A stretch of 64,000 bases of DNA from FW021-bin31 sp964478125. Lineage in GTDB: Bacteria > Bacteroidota > Bacteroidia > Chitinophagales > Chitinophagaceae. The stretch lies in the NCBI GenBank assembly GCA_964478125.1, contig CAYZGR010000001.1, positions 62,001-126,000 on the forward strand, written 5' to 3'. A program made the translations under genes and the position numbers. This document shows positions 40,912-49,959 of this stretch, in pieces (position 1 is the stretch's first letter; every line of letters begins with the position of its first letter). The notes below the pieces were generated by a model. The model was not told where the DNA came from and searched no databases. It saw only the letters and a list, made by a program, of their open reading frames with translations.

Positions 40912-41291
40912 TGGCACGTATAGCCGGGGTAGACCTTCCTAAAAATAAAAGAGGTGAAATTGGGCTTACCTACATTTTTGGTATTGGCCGTTCCAAAGCA
41001 CAATACATTCTTGATAAAGCCGGAATTGATTACGATAAGAAAGTGAGTGAATGGAATGATGAAGAACTCACTTCTATCCGTACCATTATTAACAACGAGA
41101 TCAAAGTGGAAGGCGCGCTTCGATCCGAAGTACAGACCAACATTAAACGACTTCTGGATATTGCTTGTTACAGAGGCTTGCGTCATCGTAGAGGACTTCC
41201 TTTGCGGGGGCAGCGTACACAGACCAACTCCAGGACCCGTAAGGGACGCCGTAAGACCGTTGCCGGTAAAAAGAAGGCCCCACGTAAGTAA
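40911..41291 (+). CDS. rpsM: 30S ribosomal protein S13
   Basis: 126 residues. ARIAGVDLPKNKRGEIGLTY, then CYRGLRHRRGLPLRGQRT and TNSRTRKGRRKTVAGKKKA. S13 forms bridges between the subunit heads. The start codon abuts the tandem repeat. Confidence 0.97.
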   Translation: MARIAGVDLPKNKRGEIGLTYIFGIGRSKAQYILDKAGIDYDKKVSEWNDEELTSIRTIINNEIKVEGALRSEVQTNIKRLLDIACYRGLRHRRGLPLRGQRTQTNSRTRKGRRKTVAGKKKAPRK

Positions 41292-41326
41292 AACAATTTG
41301 ATTAAAACTGTATATAGAAATTCATA

Positions 41327-41728
41327 ATGGCTAAAAAACCAACAAATAGCAAGGCCGCAGCCAGAAAAAGATTGGTGAAGGTTGAAGCTGCAGGGGATGT
41401 TCATATTACTGCAAGTTTCAATAACATTATCATAAGTATTACGAACAAGCAGGGACAGGTTATTTCCTGGTCTACTGCCGGGAAAATGGGCTTTAGAGGC
41501 TCGAAGAAAAATACGCCTTATGCGGCTCAGACTGCCGCCCAAGACGCGGCAAGAGTGGCTATAGATGCTGGGATGAAAAGAGCGGACGTATATGTAAAAG
41601 GTCCCGGATCCGGGAGAGAAAGTGCTATTCGGGCTATAGCTAATGCAGGTATTGAGGTAAATATGATCAAAGATGTGACCCCATTACCTCATAATGGTTG
41701 CCGTCCGCCTAAGAGGAGGAGGGTTTAA
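41327..41728 (+). CDS. rpsK: 30S ribosomal protein S11
   Basis: 133 residues. HITASFNNIIISITNKQGQV, STAGKMGFRGSKKNTPYAAQ and the C-terminal PHNGCRPPKRRRV are near-invariant. It lies on the 30S platform next to the E site. Confidence 0.97.
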   Translation: MAKKPTNSKAAARKRLVKVEAAGDVHITASFNNIIISITNKQGQVISWSTAGKMGFRGSKKNTPYAAQTAAQDAARVAIDAGMKRADVYVKGPGSGRESAIRAIANAGIEVNMIKDVTPLPHNGCRPPKRRRV

Positions 41729-41859
41729 TAAAATCCGTAAGTAGAGCCTTCCCTTTTAAAGAGAAAGCTTTTTTATAATTATTGTTTCATTTGGGTACAT
41801 GATTTGGTTTTAAGATTTTTTAATAATCATGTATCGCAACTAAAAAATCTGAAAAAACT

Positions 41860-42465
41860 ATGGCAAGGTACACAGGACCAAAGACCCGTGTTTCCCGCAT
41901 CTTTGGGGAACCGATACTGGGAAATGGAAAATATCTCAGTAAAAACAGCAACCCGCCAGGCCAGCATGGGGGCAATCGGCGACGTAGACAACCCAGTGAA
42001 TACGCGCTGCAGCTACGTGAGAAACAAAAGGCCAAGTACACTTACGGTCTTTTGGAACGTCAGTTTAGAAAAACATTTGAGGAAGCTTCCCGCCTCAAGG
42101 GAGCCCCCGGTGAGAATCTTATTAAGCTTTTGGAAGCACGCCTGGATAATACGCTGTTCCGGATGGGAGCGGCCCCCTCACGTCCAGCTGCTCGTCAGCT
42201 GGTTTCCCACAAACACATTACTGTAAATGGGAGGGTTGTGAACATCCCTTCTTACAGGTTGAAAGCAGGGGATCAGGTAGGCTTTAAAAGCAAAACCACT
42301 AAGAATGCCACTCTGATTGAGCGCGTGAGAGGGAAAAATCCCAAGTTTAACTGGTTGGATTGGAATGAAAAGGACCTGAAAGGAACTTTTCTCGCTTATC
42401 CCGAAAGGGAAAGTGTTCCTGAGAATATTAAGGAACAACTGATCGTGGAGCTGTACTCTAAATAA
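41860..42465 (+). CDS. rpsD: 30S ribosomal protein S4 (zinc-free form)
   Basis: 201 residues. The N-terminus (ARYTGPKTRVSRIFGEPIL) lacks the cysteine cluster of zinc-binding S4. The S4 domain shows LLEARLDNTLFRMGAAPSR and HITVNGRVVNIPSYRLKAGD. It initiates 30S assembly. In enteric bacteria it represses the alpha operon. A small CGTGC-TCT-GCACG hairpin (42486-42498) lies in the gap to rpoA. Confidence 0.97.
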   Translation: MARYTGPKTRVSRIFGEPILGNGKYLSKNSNPPGQHGGNRRRRQPSEYALQLREKQKAKYTYGLLERQFRKTFEEASRLKGAPGENLIKLLEARLDNTLFRMGAAPSRPAARQLVSHKHITVNGRVVNIPSYRLKAGDQVGFKSKTTKNATLIERVRGKNPKFNWLDWNEKDLKGTFLAYPERESVPENIKEQLIVELYSK

Positions 42466-42546
42466 AAAACCTGATGGAGGGTGGTCGTGCTCTGCACGGC
42501 GCTCTTTTGCGGATACATGTAAACTATAAAATAATTACATTGTCAA

Positions 42547-43542
42547 ATGGCCATTTTAAATTTTCAAAAACCTGACAAGATTGCCCTTCAAAAAGCAAAT
42601 GATTTTGAAGCACAGTTTGAATTCCGTCCCCTGGAACCGGGCTATGGCGTGACCATTGGAAATGCGCTGCGCCGTGTATTGCTCTCTTCTCTTGAGGGAT
42701 ATGCGATAAACAGCATTAAAATTGAAGGTGCAGATCATGAGTTTTCGACTATAAAGGGCGTTACGGAAGATGTAACCGAAATCATTTTGAACCTTAAACA
42801 AGTGCGCTTTAAGAAGATAGTGGATAACGAAGTGGTCGGTGAAAAAGTCCATCTTACTATTAAAAGCAAAACGGAATTTACGGCCGGAATGATCGAGGAA
42901 GGAACTTCTTCTTTCCAGATCATGAACCCGGATCTTTTTATTTGTACTTTGGATTCCTCAGCCTCCCTGGATATTGAACTCAATATTTCCAAAGGACGTG
43001 GATACACGCCTGCTGATGAACATGATATAAAAGATGAAACCGTTGGGCTCATCGCTATAGACGCTATCTATACGCCGATCAAGAAGGTGCAATACAGCAT
43101 TGATAATACCCGTGTAGAACAAAAAACGGACTATGAAAGATTGGTAATGGAAGTGGTTACGGATGGTACCATCCATCCCGAAGAGGCAGTGAAAGAGGCC
43201 GCCCGCATTCTTATACAACACCTGATGATCATTACCGATGAGAACATCAATCTGGATCTGGGTAAAGAAGAGAAAGAAGACGTCGTGGATGAAAAAACCC
43301 TTCAACTGCGTAAGATACTAAAAACACCATTGGAAGACTTGGATCTCAGTGTTCGTGCATTCAATTGCCTGAAAGCTGCTAAGATCAATTCGCTCAGTGA
43401 GCTGGTTCAGTACAGTCAGGACGAGCTGATGAAATTCCGTAATTTCGGACAGAAGTCTCTGGCTGAAATTGAGCAGGTGATCACCGACCGCGGTTTACGT
43501 TTTGGTATGGATTTGAGCAAAATGAATTTAGAAGAAGATTGA
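42547..43542 (+). CDS. rpoA: RNA polymerase alpha subunit
   Basis: 331 residues. The N-terminal dimerisation and assembly domain shows GYGVTIGNALRRVLLSSLEG and the HEFSTIKGVTEDVTEIILNL block. The C-terminal domain (about 255-325) shows LDLSVRAFNCLKAAKI and FRNFGQKSLAEIE. It scaffolds RNA polymerase and contacts upstream DNA and activators. Intact and of normal length. Confidence 0.98.
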   Translation: MAILNFQKPDKIALQKANDFEAQFEFRPLEPGYGVTIGNALRRVLLSSLEGYAINSIKIEGADHEFSTIKGVTEDVTEIILNLKQVRFKKIVDNEVVGEKVHLTIKSKTEFTAGMIEEGTSSFQIMNPDLFICTLDSSASLDIELNISKGRGYTPADEHDIKDETVGLIAIDAIYTPIKKVQYSIDNTRVEQKTDYERLVMEVVTDGTIHPEEAVKEAARILIQHLMIITDENINLDLGKEEKEDVVDEKTLQLRKILKTPLEDLDLSVRAFNCLKAAKINSLSELVQYSQDELMKFRNFGQKSLAEIEQVITDRGLRFGMDLSKMNLEED

Positions 43543-43564
43543 TAAGATAATAAACCATTAAGTT

Positions 43565-44275
43565 ATGCGTCATAGAGTAAAACTCAATCATTTAGGGCGA
43601 AAGTCTGCACATCGGAAGGCTTTGCTTTCCCACTTGGCTTGTGATCTGATCAGGCATAAAAAGATCATTACCACTTTAGCAAAGGCCAAAGCTTTACGCG
43701 TATATGTAGAACCATTGATAACCAAATCAAAAACCAATACGACACATCAACGCAGGGTCGTATTCAGCTACCTTCAGGATAAAGAAGCAGTAACTGAATT
43801 GTTTGGTGATATTAGCGCTAAAGTAGGGACCCGGCCGGGAGGTTATACCCGTATCATTAAGCTTGGGGCCCGCCTTGGAGATGCTGCGGAAATGGCTTTG
43901 ATCGAACTGGTCGATTACAATGAGACTTATTCCAACGAAGCTGCAAAAGAAGGGAAGCGGAAAAGGACACGCCGAGGCGGACGCTCCCGTTCCAAGAGCG
44001 CGTCTGCTCCTGCTGAGAAGAAAGAAGAGACGGTATCCGGGGCCGGGCAAGATACGGAAACTACAGTGGAAGAGGCGCCGAAGGACGAAGCAAAGGAAAA
44101 TAGCGTGAAAGAAGATGCTGTAAAAAAAGAAAACAAAGAGACGGAGACCGCTCCAAAGGAGGAGAAAGCGGAGGAAAAAACAACTCCCGATACGGATGCC
44201 GCAGCCGATACCGAAGAAGCCCCGTCTTCCTCAAAGGAGGAAGAAAATGAAAATAAAAAAGCATCAGAAGAGTAA
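43565..44275 (+). CDS. rplQ: 50S ribosomal protein L17 with long charged tail
   Basis: 236 residues, while the L17 core needs about 120. The core is HRVKLNHLGRKSAHRKALLS, TTLAKAKALRVYVEPL, and GGYTRIIKLGARLGDAAEMA. After residue 120 comes an Arg-rich linker (GKRKRTRRGGRSRSK) and about 90 residues rich in Glu, Lys, Ala and Thr (for example EEAPKDEAKENSVKED). Extended L17 is known in Bacteroidota (from memory), but this one is long and low-complexity. It ends the ribosomal cluster, followed by a terminator. Confidence 0.95.
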   Translation: MRHRVKLNHLGRKSAHRKALLSHLACDLIRHKKIITTLAKAKALRVYVEPLITKSKTNTTHQRRVVFSYLQDKEAVTELFGDISAKVGTRPGGYTRIIKLGARLGDAAEMALIELVDYNETYSNEAAKEGKRKRTRRGGRSRSKSASAPAEKKEETVSGAGQDTETTVEEAPKDEAKENSVKEDAVKKENKETETAPKEEKAEEKTTPDTDAAADTEEAPSSSKEEENENKKASEE

Positions 44276-44305
44276 TGATCTTATTAAAACTTCATTAGGT
44301 AAAAG

Positions 44306-44335
44306 AGACAAAGCTTATTGCTTTGTCTTTTTTTA
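44306..44335 (+). terminator. strong terminator of the ribosomal cluster
   Basis: AGACAAAGC and GCTTTGTCT form a perfect 9-bp stem with a TTATT loop and a run of seven further T residues. Confidence 0.9.
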
Positions 44336-44354
44336 TGAATAAAATTTAACTTTG
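44322..44354 (+). promoter_or_regulatory. promoter of carA, overlapping the rplQ terminator
   Basis: TTTG (44322-44325), 21 bases, then TAACTTTG (44347-44354). The -33 element lies inside the descending arm of the terminator stem. The leader to carA is about 40 bases. Confidence 0.6.
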
Positions 44355-44400
44355 CACCAGTTTTTTGAAAAGCTATTTAAAACCAATAACAATATATTAA

Positions 44401-45519
44401 ATGTCGGATTCAGATCATGTCCTTTCTGCCAAATTATTGCTTGATGACGGTACTTTGTATGAAGGGAAAGCCTTGGGAAAAATAGGAACCGTTACGGGAG
44501 AAGTTTGTTTTAATACCGGGATGACCGGCTATCAGGAGGTGTTCACAGATCCTTCCTATACCGGCCAGATACTCATCATGAATAATTGCTATATCGGAAA
44601 TTATGGGACCCGGGATGAAGACGTAGAGTCTGATAGTATAAAAATAAGCGGATTGGTTTGTAAAAACATTTCCGATGAATTTTCCAGACAGATAGCCAAG
44701 GCCTCCCTTGAAGATTATTTGAAAGAAAACAATATAGTAGGCATTTATGACTTAGATACACGAGCTCTGGTTACCCATATCCGGAGCCGTGGCGCTATGA
44801 ACTGCCTTATTTCCTCTGAAGACCTGTCGGATAAGGAAATGGCTAAACGCCTGGCAGAAACGCCTTCCATGGAAGGCCTTGAACTTTCTTCAAAGGTTTC
44901 AACCAAAGAAGTCTATCAGATGGGAGATCCAAATGCAGATATCCGGATAGCGGTTTTAGACCTGGGGACCAAGAAGAACATCCTGCGTTGCATGACCGAA
45001 CGGGGCGCACGTCTTCAGGTTTATCCCGCCCGAACTTCGTTCTCCGAAATGAAAAAATTTAATCCGGACGGTTATTTCGTTTCCAACGGCCCCGGAGATC
45101 CTGCCGCCATGGATTATGCCATTGGCACCGTCAAAGAGATTACCGCTTCCGGCAAGCCCATGTTTGGAATATGTATGGGACACCAGTTGTTAGCGCTTGC
45201 AAATGGGGTAAAGACTTTTAAAATGCATCACGGCCATCGCGGATTAAATCATCCGGTTATTAATAAACTGACCAATATCAGTGAGATCACTACTCAAAAC
45301 CATGGGTTTAACGTGGATGCTGAAGGACTTAAGAATTGTAGAGAGATGGAAGTGACCCATGTCAACCTGAATGATGGTTCTATAGAGGGTATTCGCATAA
45401 AAAGCAAAAAGGCTTTCTCTGTTCAGTATCATCCGGAGTCCACGCCCGGTTGTCATGATTCCCGCTACCTGTTTGATGATTTTATCCGGATGATAAAAGA
45501 TGATAGAACAGGGGAATAA
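44401..45519 (+). CDS. carA: carbamoyl-phosphate synthase small (glutaminase) subunit
   Basis: 372 residues. The N-terminal domain has AKLLLDDGTLYEGKALG and FNTGMTGYQEVFTDPSY. The class I glutamine amidotransferase domain has SNGPGDPAAMDY, the nucleophile in GICMGHQ (Cys258) and the dyad partners His344 and Glu346 in VQYHPESTPG. It releases ammonia from glutamine for CarB, feeding pyrimidine and arginine synthesis. carB is not adjacent, so the large subunit must be encoded elsewhere. Confidence 0.96.
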   Translation: MSDSDHVLSAKLLLDDGTLYEGKALGKIGTVTGEVCFNTGMTGYQEVFTDPSYTGQILIMNNCYIGNYGTRDEDVESDSIKISGLVCKNISDEFSRQIAKASLEDYLKENNIVGIYDLDTRALVTHIRSRGAMNCLISSEDLSDKEMAKRLAETPSMEGLELSSKVSTKEVYQMGDPNADIRIAVLDLGTKKNILRCMTERGARLQVYPARTSFSEMKKFNPDGYFVSNGPGDPAAMDYAIGTVKEITASGKPMFGICMGHQLLALANGVKTFKMHHGHRGLNHPVINKLTNISEITTQNHGFNVDAEGLKNCREMEVTHVNLNDGSIEGIRIKSKKAFSVQYHPESTPGCHDSRYLFDDFIRMIKDDRTGE

Positions 45520-46091
45520 TTAAGCGGGAGACTTGGGCAGACCTGAATCGGAGCAACAAACGATCTTTAAATTTTGACAGAGCGCCCATTCTCTCAAAAG
45601 ATTCCGTTTATCTTGTGAAGATGTACAAATAAAGTATTTGAGTTTTGTCCCTACAGGACAACATTATAACTGTACATCATTTCTTTACGGATCTTTTGCT
45701 CCTAATGGGCAGAGAAACTTGAATTGCATTATCCGTCTATTGACCGCTCTGCTGAAGGCTCAAGGGACAGTCTAGAAAGCAATCTCCATATCATAGCGAT
45801 GGAGGAACGACTGAAGCAATCTCGTAATAAACATATAGTTATATATTATTATATCGCTATGTTCGTAACAGTGACCTTTTTAGACGGCTCCAAAAGGTTT
45901 TTAAAGGGATTAACGCCCGGATCTCGGTACTTTTATGGAAAAGATAACGATATTGGAACCCTTCTTTATTACTTTCTTGTATATAAAAAGACCTTCTACT
46001 TTGCTTCAGAAAAGGACACGAGCAATAACCCGTGCCCCTTTTTGCTATCAACCAAAAAAGATAGATTATACGAGATGCAGGTACATCCCTT
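45520..46091. other. intergenic region between carA and the outer membrane gene
   Basis: 572 bases without a supportable gene. A short hairpin TTGTCC-CTACA-GGACAA lies at 45645-45661, and a terminator-like hairpin at 46009-46043. An open frame near 45800-46095 has no recognisable protein character. Confidence 0.4.
46009..46043. terminator. hairpin terminator downstream of the outer membrane receptor
   Basis: AAAAGGACACG and CGTGCCCCTTTTT pair with one internal mismatch and have A/T runs on both sides, so it can work in both directions. It lies about 50 bases beyond the 46092 stop on the minus strand. Confidence 0.55.
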
Positions 46092-48560
46092 TTAAAAATT
46101 CCCCTCGCTGTTTCCCTTCTGGATTCGATTTTCTTCCTTTTGAATAGCCGAGTTTTTATGCTTGTCCACCTTTACCTTCCGGTTTCCAAAATTCCAGGTA
46201 AAGGTCAGGTTTGCAGCGCGCTGATGAATATGGGTTGCTGTTGTGGCATGTAAGTTCCCAAAATTTATTTTTCCCCGGAAATTCAGAGTTTGAAAAATGT
46301 CCTGAACATTTAGTTTTAAGGTGGCTTTATCATTCCATAATGCTTTTTTTATCCCTGCAGAAACCATGCCCAGAGGCTGGATGACCAGGGGGCCCATAAT
46401 AAAATTACTTCTGAACATCCCCGTCAGTTCTCCTGTCCAACCGGAACCTAAAATAAAGCTTTGGTGTGTGTTGGCCATGAAAGACACATAACCTTTATCC
46501 AGCTCATAGCCACTGTACGTCCCGTTATACAGATTATAGAAGAACATCAAGCTGTTATAGGTTTGCCACCACTTTGTAATACTGACGGGTATTCCCAGAT
46601 TCAGTGTCAGGTTATCCAGTTTACTGATGTTGTCCTGCGTCTGGAAAGTGGTATGGGTGGAATCTACCTGTCTGAGTACCATGGACATAATATCACTGGT
46701 ATGGCTGTAACTTAATACGGCAGAATACTTCTTTCTGAAAGTGTAACCCAGTTCGAAGGTATTGACAAATTGAGGTTTTAGATAAGGGTTTCCTACACGA
46801 TATGTATATTCGTCCACGTAATAAATAAATGGATTCAGGCTCTGGTAACTTGGCCGGTCTATCCTGCGGCTGTAGGAAAGATTCAATATATTGTTCGGAT
46901 TTATCATTTTAGTGAGTGCCAGATTGGGAAATAATTCCAGGTAATGGTTGCTATTTGTAGAATCCATGGTTAGCTGCTTTGCCTGCGTATTGGTTTGTTC
47001 TCCCCGAAGGCCTATTTTGGTACTCCAGCCCTTTTTTAAGGTTTTGGATAAGCTCAAGTAGGCGGCATTGATATTTTCTTTGTAGACAAAATGATTGGTA
47101 TTGCCAGGATCATTTTGCCATTCACCGGAGTGGAAAATTTGGAAGTTGCTGTTGTTATTGGTATTTACAAAGCTGGTCTTCAAACCGGCTTCCAGTTTAA
47201 AGTTATGTTTGAGGATACCGGTATAGTCCACCTTTGCGGCGTAAATATTTATGGTATTGGGTTGTTTCCCTTTGCGTCTTTTCGGATCATGTAGTGGGTC
47301 CCCATTCCCATCGGTAACCGTAGTGAGCAGGGATTGGGGCATTGCCTGGTAAAAGCGGTTATAATCCAGGTTGGCCGTTATGGCGCTGCCTTTTTCATCA
47401 AGATCCAGATTATAATGGAGATTCCCGCTGGCATTGTTCCAATTGTACCCGGTATGGTTTTTAGAGGTGGACACGGAATCGGTCGTCTTGTCGGGGTCCA
47501 TAAAATAAACCGGGCTGTAGCTGTTGAGTTCTCCGTTATTAAAAGAGCCGTTGGCCACGAAGCCGATGGTTTGTTTTTTACTGAGATAAAAATCCATACC
47601 CAGTTGCCCGGTATGATTGTTTCCCAGGAATTTCATGGTACTGGTCTGTTGCATGATCGTCTGTAGATCTTTGGAGGCCGGCGCGTAAAAAGAGCGGCTA
47701 ATATCCATGTCGATTTTATTTTTTCTATGGTCAAAGCCATAATTGGTATAAAGGCTGAAGTTCTTATTTCGATAATTCAATGAACCACCTGCATTATATT
47801 TCAGATATTGGCCATAGCCGATCCCGGCTGTAAGATTTCCATTCATTCCCAAAGCCGTCTGTTTCTTTAAAACAATATTGATCAGTCCGGCTGTACCCTC
47901 TGCAGAATATTTTGCAGGAGGTTGGGTCATCAGCTCTATACGGGAAACAGCAGAAGCTGGCATGCCTTTCAACATGGCGGCCAGTTGCTTGGAGGATAAG
48001 TGCGTGGGGCGTCCGTTGATCAGGATGTTGACCCCGCTCTTGCCATTCATTGAGATGTTATCATCCTGATCTACAAATACGCCCGGGGATTTTTCCAAAA
48101 CTTCCATAACCGTATTGCCCGCACTTACCGTACTATTTTCTACATTTACGACGGTTTGTCCGGGTTTATGTTGGATAAAGGGCTTTGCCGCCGTCACTTG
48201 TACACCTTTTAAGACTTGTTGGTTTGGCTTTAAGGATATGGGTTCCAAATTCTTTTTGCTGGTTTTAAGAGAAAAAAACGTACTATTTTTACTTTGCATG
48301 CCTATCATACCTACAGATATAAAATAGGATCCAAAAGCAATGTGGTTAAATTGGTACTTCCCATCCTGATCGGAGAGCGCCCCCTTAACGAGTGTAGAAT
48401 CTGAAGCATTGAGGAGTTTTACGGTAGCATATGGCAGGGGTTGGCCCTTTTCGTTGATGATTTCTCCCGTGACATTGCCAAACTGCTTTTGTTGTGCGTG
48501 TAATTGAGAGGTGTTTAATAAAATGAGTAAAGTGCTGAATCCTAAAATTAATTTTTTCAT
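46092..48560 (-). CDS. outer membrane beta-barrel protein, TonB-receptor-like (OMP_b-brl_3 type)
   Basis: 822 residues. A signal peptide ending QLHAQ is followed by a CarboxypepD_reg-like domain (about 28-105: GNVTGEIINEKGQPLPYATV). Next comes a plug-like domain (about 115-235: VMEVLEKSPGVFVDQDDNI, ILINGRPTHLSSKQLAAML, RIELMTQPPAKYSAEGTAGL). A barrel of about 580 residues follows, with LNLSYSRRIDRPSYQSLNPF. This is the Bacteroidota outer-membrane family close to TonB-dependent receptors. No TonB box or SusD partner is visible. The C-terminus continues about 15 polar residues past the last strand (KENRIQKGNSEGNF), which is unusual for a barrel. It is divergent from the LytS-type kinase. Confidence 0.85.
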   Translation of the reverse strand: MKKLILGFSTLLILLNTSQLHAQQKQFGNVTGEIINEKGQPLPYATVKLLNASDSTLVKGALSDQDGKYQFNHIAFGSYFISVGMIGMQSKNSTFFSLKTSKKNLEPISLKPNQQVLKGVQVTAAKPFIQHKPGQTVVNVENSTVSAGNTVMEVLEKSPGVFVDQDDNISMNGKSGVNILINGRPTHLSSKQLAAMLKGMPASAVSRIELMTQPPAKYSAEGTAGLINIVLKKQTALGMNGNLTAGIGYGQYLKYNAGGSLNYRNKNFSLYTNYGFDHRKNKIDMDISRSFYAPASKDLQTIMQQTSTMKFLGNNHTGQLGMDFYLSKKQTIGFVANGSFNNGELNSYSPVYFMDPDKTTDSVSTSKNHTGYNWNNASGNLHYNLDLDEKGSAITANLDYNRFYQAMPQSLLTTVTDGNGDPLHDPKRRKGKQPNTINIYAAKVDYTGILKHNFKLEAGLKTSFVNTNNNSNFQIFHSGEWQNDPGNTNHFVYKENINAAYLSLSKTLKKGWSTKIGLRGEQTNTQAKQLTMDSTNSNHYLELFPNLALTKMINPNNILNLSYSRRIDRPSYQSLNPFIYYVDEYTYRVGNPYLKPQFVNTFELGYTFRKKYSAVLSYSHTSDIMSMVLRQVDSTHTTFQTQDNISKLDNLTLNLGIPVSITKWWQTYNSLMFFYNLYNGTYSGYELDKGYVSFMANTHQSFILGSGWTGELTGMFRSNFIMGPLVIQPLGMVSAGIKKALWNDKATLKLNVQDIFQTLNFRGKINFGNLHATTATHIHQRAANLTFTWNFGNRKVKVDKHKNSAIQKEENRIQKGNSEGNF

Positions 48561-48813
48561 TATGATGTTCTTTATTCCTGAGTTCTTTTTTCTAATTTAT
48601 TAATAGTTGCAAATAAAGGAAGGGTTGCAAAAGAACCAAAGCGAATTCGATGAATGAGCGAATAAAGCAGTTAAAATGGCAAAAATACAAGATAATACCG
48701 TTTGATCCCGGCGGTAATGTTATTTATCCTCAAAAAGGGACGACTCATCATCAATTTATATGCTTTTATCGGCTTTGGTAGAGGAGGGTATAAAATTTAT
48801 ATATTTTCGTGCA

Positions 48814-49959
48814 ATGATTACATTTCAAAAGGCCTGGCAAAGTAGCTTTACTGAAAAGCCTTATAGGATAGGACTTCATGTGCTCTTCTGGGTGGTGTAT
48901 ATCTGCGTTATATCTCTATCGTCATCTATCCGTTTTCATAACGAGGCAGGCGCCGAGGGAGGTAAGTTCTTTTTATTCATTCTTTTTGTCTTTATAGCTA
49001 ATTTTTTAATCATAAGCGTACCCTACTATATCCTTATTCACACGACTTACCCGTTCGTTTATCGGGGGAAAAACTTTTGGAAGGGATTTGCGTGGCTGTT
49101 GGGATGCCTGATGGTGTATTCCCAATTATATTTTTTTAGTATTAAAGGCTCCATTTACCTTAAAGGAGTACTGGGTTTCCCCGAGAAATTTGCGGATATG
49201 AGCTTTGAAAAAAAGATTGCAGAAGGAGGGTATTGGGGATTTTTTGGAAGTCCTCTTGTGTGGATACCGCTGATTATTGCTTTTATTGTGTTAATGAGCA
49301 TACCGGTAGTGGCCAGGGTGTTTAGGGACCATATTCGTCTTCAGGGGGCAAAAAACAGTTTACAGGAAGAAAATATGAAATTGGAAATGGCTTTTCTAAA
49401 AGCTCAGATCCATCCTCATTTTTTGTTTAATACGCTGAATAATATCTATTCCCTTATTGTAGATAAGGAATCGGAAAAATCTGCGGAAATGGTATCCGGG
49501 CTTTCCTCTTTGCTACGCTATGCCTTATATGATGGAAAGGCTGAACTTATCCTGTTGGAAAAGGAAGTGAAGATGCTAAAAGATTTTATCGGGTTGGAAG
49601 CGGTACGATCCGATCATGTTCAGATGGAGATCAGATGGCCGGAAAGCCTGCCGGAAGTGAAGATCCCTCCTTTCCTTCTGTTGCCTCTGGTAGAAAATGC
49701 CTATAAACATGGAGTGAATTCCCAACTGGAGAGATCTTGTCTGCGAATTACATTGGAGAGGGTTCATAGCTTTTTAATCTTGCATGTAGAAAATGATTTT
49801 GATCCTGAATACCGGGAAAAGAACCAGGGGGGATTGGGCCTGGTTAATCTGAGGAAAAGATTGGATTACTATTATGGATCTGGCTATGATCTGAATATCC
49901 GGGAAAAGGGAAACCATTATTCCGCCACCTTAAAATTGCCTTTGGCATGCCAAAAATAA
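48814..49959 (+). CDS. LytS-type sensor histidine kinase
   Basis: 381 residues from the ATG at 48814 (MITFQKAWQSSFTEKPYR). Four hydrophobic helices span about residues 20-160. The His_kinase domain has QIHPHFLFNTLNNIYSLI (phospho-acceptor His202) and a HATPase domain with LLPLVENAYKHGV and GGLGLVNLRKRL. It lacks the periplasmic sensor of classical kinases, so the sensing is probably membrane-embedded. Its end overlaps the response regulator start by 13 bases, a tightly coupled pair. Its target is unknown; the divergent outer membrane gene and the ABC exporter downstream are candidates. Confidence 0.88.
   Translation: MITFQKAWQSSFTEKPYRIGLHVLFWVVYICVISLSSSIRFHNEAGAEGGKFFLFILFVFIANFLIISVPYYILIHTTYPFVYRGKNFWKGFAWLLGCLMVYSQLYFFSIKGSIYLKGVLGFPEKFADMSFEKKIAEGGYWGFFGSPLVWIPLIIAFIVLMSIPVVARVFRDHIRLQGAKNSLQEENMKLEMAFLKAQIHPHFLFNTLNNIYSLIVDKESEKSAEMVSGLSSLLRYALYDGKAELILLEKEVKMLKDFIGLEAVRSDHVQMEIRWPESLPEVKIPPFLLLPLVENAYKHGVNSQLERSCLRITLERVHSFLILHVENDFDPEYREKNQGGLGLVNLRKRLDYYYGSGYDLNIREKGNHYSATLKLPLACQK

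Noticed and set aside
41804..42226. A 140-codon frame overlapping rpsD
   Set aside because: Out-of-frame shadow of the highly conserved S4 gene.
45799..46095. A possible small protein (MEERLKQSRNKHIVIYYY...) upstream of the outer membrane gene terminator
   Set aside because: Low-complexity start, no family resemblance, and it spans a terminator-like hairpin; treated as non-coding.
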